5,376 bases of DNA from Paracoccaceae bacterium (GTDB lineage: Bacteria > Pseudomonadota > Alphaproteobacteria > Rhodobacterales > Rhodobacteraceae): assembly GCA_023254015.1 (NCBI GenBank), contig JALQYS010000571.1, forward strand, positions 1-5,376. Reading direction: 5' to 3'. Shown one piece after another: positions 1 to 4,798 of this stretch. Below the pieces are notes generated by a model. It was given only the letters and a program-made list of their open reading frames with translations. It ran no database searches and was not told the DNA's origin. How positions within the stretch are numbered: the first letter of the stretch is position 1; each line of letters starts with the position of its first letter. The translations under genes were made by a program, and so were the position numbers.

Positions 1-141
1 CGAGTCGCATGCGTCAAGAGCGCCCGCTGCATCGGCACTGCCACCGGCCATGCCGCCCGCGACGGGGATGCCCTTGCGGATGCGCAGCTGCACATCTGGC
101 GCCTCCCCAGCATGAGTCGCGAGCAGTTCCGCAGCGCGCCA
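1..141 (-). pseudogene. ispE: ispE fragment (4-diphosphocytidyl-2-C-methyl-D-erythritol kinase), actinobacterial type, cut at both ends
   Basis: Reading the minus strand from 141 down to 1 gives 47 codons with no stop. The peptide starts WRAAELLATHAGEAPDV and contains KGIPVAGGMAGGSADAAGAL. The latter is the glycine-rich ATP-binding loop of GHMP kinases in the form seen in IspE, which phosphorylates CDP-methylerythritol in the MEP isoprenoid pathway. The upstream RAAELLA helix sits at the spacing expected in E. coli IspE (RAARLL then LPMGGGLGGGSS). The GGMAGGSADAA version is, from memory, typical of Actinobacteria, whereas Proteobacteria usually have GLGGGSADAA. The fragment covers roughly residues 60-110 of a protein of about 280-310 residues. 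On its 3' side it runs off the window. On its 5' side it stops abruptly where carD begins, so it is probably not a native neighbour. Identification as IspE is strong; the taxonomic assignment is inferred from one motif. Confidence 0.85.
131..141. other. Apparent chimeric junction between ispE and carD fragments
   Basis: To the left, homology is to IspE on the minus strand, continuing through codon Trp at 139-141. To the right, homology is to CarD on the plus strand, starting at about the Arg-Ala-Met-Trp codons at 135-146. Both genes are truncated internally at the same place. The bases CGCGCCA (135-141) suit either gene: as TGGCGCG they fit the IspE Trp-Arg codons, and as CGC GCC A they fit CarD. 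The join therefore lies at a short microhomology, as in amplification chimeras or misassemblies. A real rearrangement cannot be excluded from sequence alone. Confidence 0.75.
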
Positions 142-383
142 TGTGGTCGCGCCGCGCGCAGGAATATGAGCAGAAGATCAACTCGGGCGATCTGATGGCG
201 ATTGCCGAAGTGGTGCGCGACCTGCACCGCAGCGATGACCAGCGCGAGCAGTCCTATTCCGAGCGTCAGCTTTACGAAGCGGCGCTGGAACGTCTGACCC
301 GCGAAGTGGCTGCTGTGTCCTCGCTGGACGAGGCGGGTGCCGCCAAGAAGGTTGACGAAGTTCTGGTCACCCGCGCCGCCTGA
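132..383 (+). CDS. carD: CarD-family transcriptional regulator, C-terminal part only
   Basis: This is the last 83 residues of a CarD/CdnL-type protein, which binds the RNA polymerase beta subunit and stabilises open complexes, mainly at rRNA and housekeeping promoters. The visible part is the helical C-terminal domain: RAMWSRRAQEYEQKINSGD, then IAEVVRDLHRSD, then SYSERQLYEAALERL. The Trp codon at 144-146 in MWSRR corresponds to the conserved tryptophan of mycobacterial CarD (NWSRR, Trp85) that wedges into the upstream edge of the transcription bubble. The whole N-terminal polymerase-interaction domain (about 85 residues) is missing; upstream sequence belongs to ispE. The reading frame stays open back to an ATG at position 9, but residues before about 132 (HRHCHRPCRPRRG and so on) are not CarD and are not credible coding in this frame. 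The stop is TGA at 381-383, followed by a terminator hairpin. Family confidence is high; the true 5' end is not in this window. Confidence 0.92.
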   Translation, partial: QRAMWSRRAQEYEQKINSGDLMAIAEVVRDLHRSDDQREQSYSERQLYEAALERLTREVAAVSSLDEAGAAKKVDEVLVTRAA

Positions 384-400
384 TCCGCGCGAAATCCTGC

Positions 401-428
401 AAACGGCGGTCCATCGGGCCGCCGTTTT
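401..428. terminator. Bidirectional intrinsic terminator between carD and cobS
   Basis: AAACGGCGG at 401-409 pairs perfectly with CCGCCGTTT at 419-427. The stem continues inward with a T-G wobble and two C-G pairs around an ATC loop (413-415). The plus strand ends in TTTT (425-428). The minus strand ends in a TTT run from the A bases at 401-403. It lies 17 bases after the carD stop and 5 bases after the end of cobS, so it can serve both convergent genes. Confidence 0.85.
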
Positions 429-433
429 GCGTT

Positions 434-1189
434 TCAGACGCGGGCCGCTGCCACCAGCAGCACCGCGGCTTCAGCCAGTTGCTGCGAGGCCCCCAGAATA
501 TCGCCGGTCTGCCCGCCGATCTTGGCCCGCGCCACAAGGGCAAGCCCCGCCACCATGACGCCGGCAACCAGCGCCAGCACCGGCGCTGCATGGCCCGCAA
601 GGATCAGCCCCAGACCCAGCGCAAGGCACGCGCCGGCCAGTGCAGCCGCCAAGGGCGGGCGGCCAACCCCGGCCGAAAGCCCCCCCGCCCGGGCATTGGG
701 CAGCGCCGCCATCACCAGCCCCATCGCCGCCCGTGACAGGATCATCGGCGTCAGCGCCAGACCCCAGGCGCCTGCCGGGATCAGCGCCGCCAGCGCCGAC
801 CAGCGCATCACAAGCGCTAGCCCCAGCGCCAGCGCGCCATAGCTGCCGATCCGGCTGTCCTTCATGATCTCCAGCCGCCGCGCCCGGTCATGGCTGCCCC
901 AGAAGCCGTCGGCGCAATCGGACAGCCCGTCCTCATGCAGGCCGCCGGTCAGCGCGACCTGCACGGCGATCACCGCCGCCGCCGCAATTCCGACCGACAC
1001 CCCCACCGCCTGCAGCCCCGCCCCAAGCGCCAGCGCCGCGCCACCGATCCCAAGGCCCACCAGCGGCCAGGCCCAGGCCCCTTGAGGGCGGGGTGGGGTG
1101 AACGGCACCGGGACGCGGGTCAACAGGCCAAACCCCGCCAGGATGTCGCGGGCAAACAGGGACAGAGGGTCGCGGCTGGGGGCGGGCAT
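434..1189 (-). CDS. cobS: Adenosylcobinamide-GDP ribazoletransferase (cobalamin synthase), CobS/CobV
   Basis: A complete 251-residue membrane protein, normal length for the family. It joins adenosylcobinamide-GDP with alpha-ribazole (or its 5'-phosphate) to make the corrinoid with its lower ligand, the last stage of B12 assembly at the cytoplasmic membrane. Family signatures are clear: GGLHEDGLSDCADGFWG at residues 82-98, the acidic, probably Mg-binding motif; RRLEIMKDSRIGSYG at 104-118; and KIGGQTGDILGA at 223-234 near the C-terminus. Alanine/leucine/glycine-rich hydrophobic stretches at about 41-81, 119-164 and 178-221 are the membrane segments. The ATG at 1187-1189 follows a weak purine-rich site (GGAAAAG, about 1193-1199), and the protein begins at the usual family N-terminus (SLFARDILAGFGLLTRVPV). 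It is divergent from cobT, its pathway partner. In the aerobic-pathway nomenclature used for alphaproteobacteria it is called cobV. Confidence 0.96.
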   Translation of the reverse strand: MPAPSRDPLSLFARDILAGFGLLTRVPVPFTPPRPQGAWAWPLVGLGIGGAALALGAGLQAVGVSVGIAAAAVIAVQVALTGGLHEDGLSDCADGFWGSHDRARRLEIMKDSRIGSYGALALGLALVMRWSALAALIPAGAWGLALTPMILSRAAMGLVMAALPNARAGGLSAGVGRPPLAAALAGACLALGLGLILAGHAAPVLALVAGVMVAGLALVARAKIGGQTGDILGASQQLAEAAVLLVAAARV

Positions 1190-1260
1190 GTCTTTTCCGG
1201 TATGGCCAAGGGCAAGACCAACCGCTAGCCAAGGGACAAAAGACGATCAAGGACAATCCC
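1190..1260. promoter_or_regulatory. Divergent intergenic region cobS-cobT
   Basis: These 71 bases must hold the starts of both transcripts if neither gene is read from elsewhere. A Shine-Dalgarno-like AAGGA (1249-1253) lies 7 bases before the cobT ATG. A weaker GGAAAAG site for cobS lies at its other end. No convincing sigma70-type -35/-10 pair stands out. The space is too short for a full cobalamin riboswitch, and no B12-box-like element was noticed. Confidence 0.5.
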
Positions 1261-2265
1261 ATGAGCTTTGCCACCCTTTCCGACTTTGCCACCCTGCTGC
1301 GCGCGGCACCCTCCGCCGATGCTGCCGCCCATCAGGCCGCGGCCGACCGGAACGGCCAGTTGACCAAGCCGCCGGGGGCCCTTGGACGGCTTGAGGATCT
1401 TGCGCTGTGGGTGGCCAGCTGGCAGGGCACCGGACGGCCCGTCATCGCGGCGCCGCAAGTCATTGTCTTTGCGGGAAATCACGGCGTTTGTGCACAGGGG
1501 GTCTCGGCCTTTCCGGCCGAGGTGACGGTACAGATGGTGGCGAATTTCCAAGGCGGCGGCGCGGCCATCAACCAGCTTTCCAAGGCCTTTGGCGCCCGGA
1601 TGTCGGTTCACGCGCTGGAGCTTGACCGCCCCACCGGCGACTTCACCCAAACCCCCGCAATGACCGAGGCCGAGACGGTTTCGGCGCTGCAGGCGGGCTG
1701 GAATGCGGTTGATCCGCAGGCCGATCTCTTGGTTGTGGGCGAAATGGGCATCGGCAACACCACGGTGGCCGCCGCGCTGGCCGCCGCCCTTCTGGGGGGA
1801 ACCGGGGCCGAGTGGGTCGGGCGGGGCACGGGCGTGGACAATGCCGGGCTCGCCCGCAAGGCCCGCGCGGTGGATGCAGGGCTGGTCCGCCACCCCGCGC
1901 GCGATCCGATGCAGGTTCTGGCCAATCTGGGCGGGCGCGAGATTGCCGCCATGGCAGGCGCCATGGCCCGTGCGCGCGTGCTGCGCATTCCGGTCATCCT
2001 TGACGGCTTCATCACCTGTTCGGCGGCCCTTGTGCTGCATGCCGTCACGCCTTCGGCGCTGGATCATGCCGTGGCGGGGCATCTCTCGGCCGAAGGGGCG
2101 CATGGGCGGCTTCTGGCCGCGCTTGGCAAGGAGCCGCTTCTGTCCTTGGGCCTGCGTCTGGGCGAGGGGTCGGGCGCGGCGCTGGCCATCGGCATCGTCA
2201 AGGCTGCGGTGGCCTGCCATTCGGGCATGGCAACCTTTGCCGAGGCGGGCGTTTCGGAAGGCTAG
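1261..2265 (+). CDS. cobT: Nicotinate-nucleotide-dimethylbenzimidazole phosphoribosyltransferase, CobT (CobU in aerobic-pathway naming)
   Basis: A complete cytosolic enzyme of 334 residues, close to the usual 340-360. It transfers ribose phosphate from nicotinate mononucleotide to 5,6-dimethylbenzimidazole, giving alpha-ribazole 5'-phosphate for the lower ligand of B12. Motifs in order: KPPGALGRLEDLA at 36-48, FAGNHGV at 70-76 (FAADHGV in Salmonella), GVSAFPAEVTVQMV at 80-93 followed by GGGAAINQL, GEMGIGNTT at 160-168, GTGVDNAG at 189-196, and LGEGSGAALA near 300-309. Glu302 in that last motif corresponds to the catalytic base Glu317 of the Salmonella enzyme. The ATG at 1261 is supported by AAGGA 7 bases upstream. 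It is divergent from cobS, which acts directly downstream in the same pathway. Its TAG stop overlaps the stop of the convergent kef gene, leaving no room for a terminator between them. Confidence 0.97.
   Translation: MSFATLSDFATLLRAAPSADAAAHQAAADRNGQLTKPPGALGRLEDLALWVASWQGTGRPVIAAPQVIVFAGNHGVCAQGVSAFPAEVTVQMVANFQGGGAAINQLSKAFGARMSVHALELDRPTGDFTQTPAMTEAETVSALQAGWNAVDPQADLLVVGEMGIGNTTVAAALAAALLGGTGAEWVGRGTGVDNAGLARKARAVDAGLVRHPARDPMQVLANLGGREIAAMAGAMARARVLRIPVILDGFITCSAALVLHAVTPSALDHAVAGHLSAEGAHGRLLAALGKEPLLSLGLRLGEGSGAALAIGIVKAAVACHSGMATFAEAGVSEG
2262..2265. other. Tail-to-tail overlapping stop codons (CTAG) of cobT and kef
   Basis: The palindrome CTAG supplies TAG for cobT at 2263-2265 on the plus strand and TAG for kef at 2264-2262 on the minus strand. 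The two coding regions thus overlap by four bases with no spacer. Any terminator for either transcript must lie inside the other gene. Confidence 0.95.
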
Positions 2266-4205
2266 GCGGCCTCGGGTTCCACCGGCGGCGGATGGCCGCC
2301 GGGCCCATGCTCTTCGGCGGCCATCGGGCGCACGTCGTAAAGCACATCGATCAGCGCGGTTTCCAGATCGGCATCCAGTTGGCGCGCGCGGGCGACATAG
2401 GCGGCGTTTTCATGCACCGGCTGGCCCGGCACCCAAAGCTTGGCCAGATCGCGCATGGCCGCGCGGTCGATGCGCCAGTAGGCCTGAGAAAGCTTGGCGG
2501 CCTCGTATTCCGAAAAACCCATGTTTTCCAAGACATAACGCCCGGCGCGCACGCTGGAGTCGAAGGTCTCTCGCACGGTGTCATTGGCGCCGGCCTGATA
2601 AAGTTCATAGACATGCACCCGGTCCACCGCGCGGGCGACGATGTGGATGTCGGGCCTCACCTGTCGGGCATAGCGCACGATGTTGGTGGCATTGGCGCGG
2701 TTGTCGACGGCCACCACGAGCACCTGCGCCTCGGTGATGCCGGCGGCCTGCAACAGCTCGGGCCGCGACGGATCGCCGAAAAAGCCCTTCACGCCAAAGC
2801 GGCGCATGGTTTCGATAGTCTGCATGTCGCTGTCCAGCACCACCGTCGGAATGCCCGAGGTGCGCACCAGCCGGTTCACCACCTGCCCGAACCGGCCGAT
2901 CCCAGCGACGATGACGCGGCCGGTCTCGGTAATCTCGTCGGGCGCGCGGTCGGGGGTGCGGCGGGCAAAGCGGCGGGTGATCTGCTCTTGCGCGATGAAT
3001 AACAGCGGCGTCAGCAGCATCGACAGGCTGATGACCAGCAGCGCCATCTGCCCCGCCGCCAGCGGCAGCGCCCCTTCCGAGCGGGCGAAGGAAACGATCA
3101 GAAAGCCGAACTCGCCCGCCTGCGCCAGACCCAGCCCGAAAAGCCAACGGTCCTGCGCCCTCATCTTGACCACCCGACCGATGCCGAACAGCACCACCGC
3201 CTTGACCACGATGAGCGCCAGCGTCAGGCTAAGCACGACAAGCGGCTCGCGCGCGAGCATGTCAAAGTTGATGCCGACACCCACCGTCATGAAGAACAGG
3301 CCCAGCAACAGGCCTTTGAACGGCTTCAGATCGGCCTCAAGCTGATGGCGGAACTCCGAGTTGGCAAGAACCACCCCGGCCACAAAGGTTCCCAGCGCCG
3401 GCGAAAGGCCGACCAGCATCATCAGAAAGGCAATGCCCAGCACCATCAGCAAGGAGATGAAGGTCGACATCTCGGGCAGTTTGGCGGCATGCACAAAGCG
3501 GAAGATCGGTCGCGACAGGTAATGGCCCGCCAGAACGACAGCGGCGACCGTGGACAGCGTCAGAAGCGTGGCCGCCCAGCCGGGAAGCGACTGGATCACC
3601 GTCAGCAGCGGCTCCACCGCGCCTTCGGGATGGGCGGGGGCCACATCGGGATTGGTGACACCGATCACGCTGGCGTCGATCGCCACGGTTTCGGGCAGGG
3701 CCAGCAGCGGGATCACCGCCAGCATCGGGATCACGGCGATATCCTGCGTCAGTAGCACCGAAAAGGCCGACCGGCCCCCCGGCGTCCGCATCAGGTTCTT
3801 TTCGGTCAGCGTTTGCAGCACGATGGCGGTCGAGGACAAAGACCCCAACATGCCGCCGACCACGGCCACCTGCAGGCTGGTTCCCAGCGCCAGAAGGCCC
3901 GCCGCCAGCGCGAGGCCCGTCAGCAGCACCTGCGCCCCCCCCAGCCCCAAGAGCTTGTGTCGCATGCCCCACAGCGTGACAGGGTCAAGTTCCAGCCCGA
4001 TCAGGAACAGCATCAGCACCACGCCGAATTCGGCAAAATGCTGGAGGTTGGCAGTTTCGGCGCCGGCAAGGCCAAAGATCGGCCCCAGAAGGATGCCCGC
4101 CGCCAGATAACCCAGAACCGAGCCAAGGCCCGCGCGCACCGCCAGAGGCACCACCAGAACGGCGGTGCCAAGGTAAAGCGAGGCCTGCAACAAGAAGTCT
4201 TCCAT
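2262..4205 (-). CDS. kefC: KefB/KefC-type monovalent cation:proton antiporter (CPA2 family) with TrkA-N domain
   Basis: A complete 647-residue inner-membrane protein, slightly longer than E. coli KefC (620). KefB/KefC exchange K+ for H+, acidify the cytoplasm during electrophile stress and are held closed by glutathione. Residues 1-405 form the Na+/H+-exchanger-type membrane domain. LTQDIAVIP has Asp155 at the position of the ion-binding Asp155 of KefC. HQLEADLKPFKGLLLGLFF (287-305) matches the KefC regulatory loop HALESDIEPFKG, keeping its two acidic residues (Glu290, Asp292). Residues 429-545 are the Rossmann TrkA-N/RCK domain: VIVAGIGRFGQ (431-441), an Asp at the end of strand two (VVLDSD), IVARAVD, then RETF (545-548). 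A proline/acid-rich tail ends the protein. About 28 extra residues lie at roughly 172-210 between two membrane segments. No kefF/kefG-like ancillary gene is visible. The ATG at 4205 is preceded by GAGGG. The order is lrp then kef, with a 6-base gap. Whether it is glutathione-gated is inference. Confidence 0.93.
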   Translation of the reverse strand: MEDFLLQASLYLGTAVLVVPLAVRAGLGSVLGYLAAGILLGPIFGLAGAETANLQHFAEFGVVLMLFLIGLELDPVTLWGMRHKLLGLGGAQVLLTGLALAAGLLALGTSLQVAVVGGMLGSLSSTAIVLQTLTEKNLMRTPGGRSAFSVLLTQDIAVIPMLAVIPLLALPETVAIDASVIGVTNPDVAPAHPEGAVEPLLTVIQSLPGWAATLLTLSTVAAVVLAGHYLSRPIFRFVHAAKLPEMSTFISLLMVLGIAFLMMLVGLSPALGTFVAGVVLANSEFRHQLEADLKPFKGLLLGLFFMTVGVGINFDMLAREPLVVLSLTLALIVVKAVVLFGIGRVVKMRAQDRWLFGLGLAQAGEFGFLIVSFARSEGALPLAAGQMALLVISLSMLLTPLLFIAQEQITRRFARRTPDRAPDEITETGRVIVAGIGRFGQVVNRLVRTSGIPTVVLDSDMQTIETMRRFGVKGFFGDPSRPELLQAAGITEAQVLVVAVDNRANATNIVRYARQVRPDIHIVARAVDRVHVYELYQAGANDTVRETFDSSVRAGRYVLENMGFSEYEAAKLSQAYWRIDRAAMRDLAKLWVPGQPVHENAAYVARARQLDADLETALIDVLYDVRPMAAEEHGPGGHPPPVEPEAA

Positions 4206-4208
4206 ATA

Positions 4209-4213
4209 CCCTC
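4209..4213 (-). promoter_or_regulatory. kef ribosome binding site overlapping the lrp stop codon
   Basis: On the minus strand the regulator ends in TGA, which runs directly into GGG to form GAGGG, followed by TAT and the kef ATG. The Shine-Dalgarno core therefore shares bases with the upstream stop codon, and the start is three bases away. This arrangement fits one transcript with translational coupling, and fixes the kef start. Confidence 0.75.
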
Positions 4214-4667
4214 AGATCGGCAGGGGGGCGTCGGCCTTGAGCTGATCCATCACGATCTGGCTTTGCACGCGGGCGACGGCGGGGTGGGGCAAGAGCCGAT
4301 CATGGATCAGCCGGTTCAGCGCAGGCAGGTCGGCGCACCAGACCCGCAGCAGGTAATCCGCCTCGCCGGTCAAGGTCCATGCCGAAATCACCTCGGGCAG
4401 GGTGGCGATCAACGTGGCAAAGCTGCGGGCTGGCTCGGGGTCGTGGCGGGCGAATTGCACCTGCACAAAGGCCTGCACCGTCAGCCCCACGCGGGCCGGG
4501 TTCAACCGCGCGGCATAGCCGATGACAAAGCCCTCCGCCTCCAGCCGCTGGCGGCGGCGGGCGGCCTGACTGGGTGACAGGTTCAGCGCCTCGCCCAGAT
4601 CCTGGGCGGTCAGCATGGCATTGACCTGCAACAGCGCCAGCAATCGGGAATCGGTGGCATCCAGCAT
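4212..4667 (-). CDS. Lrp/AsnC-family transcriptional regulator
   Basis: A 151-residue protein, the standard length for this family of amino-acid-responsive DNA-binding regulators. Residues 1-50 form the winged helix-turn-helix: LDATDSRLLALLQ, then LTAQDLGEALNLSPSQAARRRQRLEAEGFVIGY, with the recognition helix around SPSQAARRRQRLE. Residues 60-145 form the ligand-binding, oligomerising RAM domain (AFVQVQFARHD, then VISAWTLTGEADYLLRVWC, then the terminal VQSQIVMDQLK strand). The ATG at 4667 was chosen because the family begins at LDxxDxxLL; the frame stays open upstream and would allow a 190-residue form, but that extension has no family match. No Shine-Dalgarno sequence is obvious before 4667, so a leaderless message is possible. 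It is divergent from hpd, so regulation of tyrosine catabolism is the natural guess. It is probably cotranscribed with kef. The effector is unknown. Confidence 0.93.
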   Translation of the reverse strand: MLDATDSRLLALLQVNAMLTAQDLGEALNLSPSQAARRRQRLEAEGFVIGYAARLNPARVGLTVQAFVQVQFARHDPEPARSFATLIATLPEVISAWTLTGEADYLLRVWCADLPALNRLIHDRLLPHPAVARVQSQIVMDQLKADAPLPI

Positions 4668-4694
4668 GCGGGTTTTTCGCGTTGAATTGGGATA

Positions 4695-4713
4695 TTGCGC
4701 TCTGATCGCGCAA
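4695..4713. promoter_or_regulatory. Candidate operator: TTGCGC-N7-GCGCAA inverted repeat
   Basis: Six-base arms TTGCGC (4695-4700) and GCGCAA (4708-4713) are perfect reverse complements separated by seven bases. The 19-base size and dyad symmetry suit a dimeric regulator such as the adjacent Lrp/AsnC protein. It lies 28 bases upstream of the regulator's start and 85 bases upstream of hpd, a position fitting autoregulation. No binding data support it; the assignment is inferred from symmetry and location. Confidence 0.45.
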
Positions 4714-4770
4714 GGAGGGCGGGAGTTCAAGGAAAATACGCGCAAATGGCGCATCCGACCTGCGGTATTC

Positions 4771-4784
4771 TTGCGGCAGCGCAA
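4771..4784. promoter_or_regulatory. Candidate second operator half: TTGCG-N4-CGCAA inverted repeat before hpd
   Basis: TTGCG (4771-4775) and CGCAA (4780-4784) form a perfect dyad with a four-base spacer, ending immediately before the hpd ribosome binding site. Its arms share the TTGCG/CGCAA core of the repeat at 4695-4713. The two centres lie about 73-74 bases apart, near seven helical turns, which would place both on one DNA face. It could also form a small hairpin in the hpd leader. Confidence 0.35.
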
Positions 4785-4798
4785 CAGGGAGCTTCGTC

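Larger units (their letters stand above)
4668..4798. promoter_or_regulatory. Divergent lrp-hpd regulatory region
   Basis: This 131-base non-coding stretch separates the regulator from hpd. It contains GCGCAA or its complement TTGCGC at four places (4695-4700, 4708-4713, 4740-4745, 4779-4784), two of them arranged as an inverted repeat. A weak -10-like TATTCT lies at 4766-4771 reading toward hpd, without a good -35 partner. CAGGGAG at 4785-4791 is the hpd ribosome binding site. Confidence 0.6.

Noticed and set aside
9..383. A single 124-residue protein starting at the ATG at 9
   Set aside because: Only the part from about 132 matches CarD. The earlier residues are an antisense reading of ispE and lie across the apparent chimeric join.
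1225..2220. 331-codon open frame antisense to cobT
   Set aside because: It is a shadow of GC-rich codon use in cobT, which has full family motifs. The antisense product is rich in Arg, Gly and His with no recognisable domain.
2292..4577. Several long plus-strand open frames opposite kef and the regulator (for example 2292-3002, 2680-3345, 3813-4577)
   Set aside because: They lie wholly opposite well-supported genes and read as low-complexity antisense sequence with no family signature or ribosome binding site.
4212..4784. Longer 190-residue form of the Lrp/AsnC regulator
   Set aside because: The extra N-terminal residues run through the divergent control region and nearly to the hpd ribosome binding site, and have no counterpart in the family, which begins at LDxxDxxLL.
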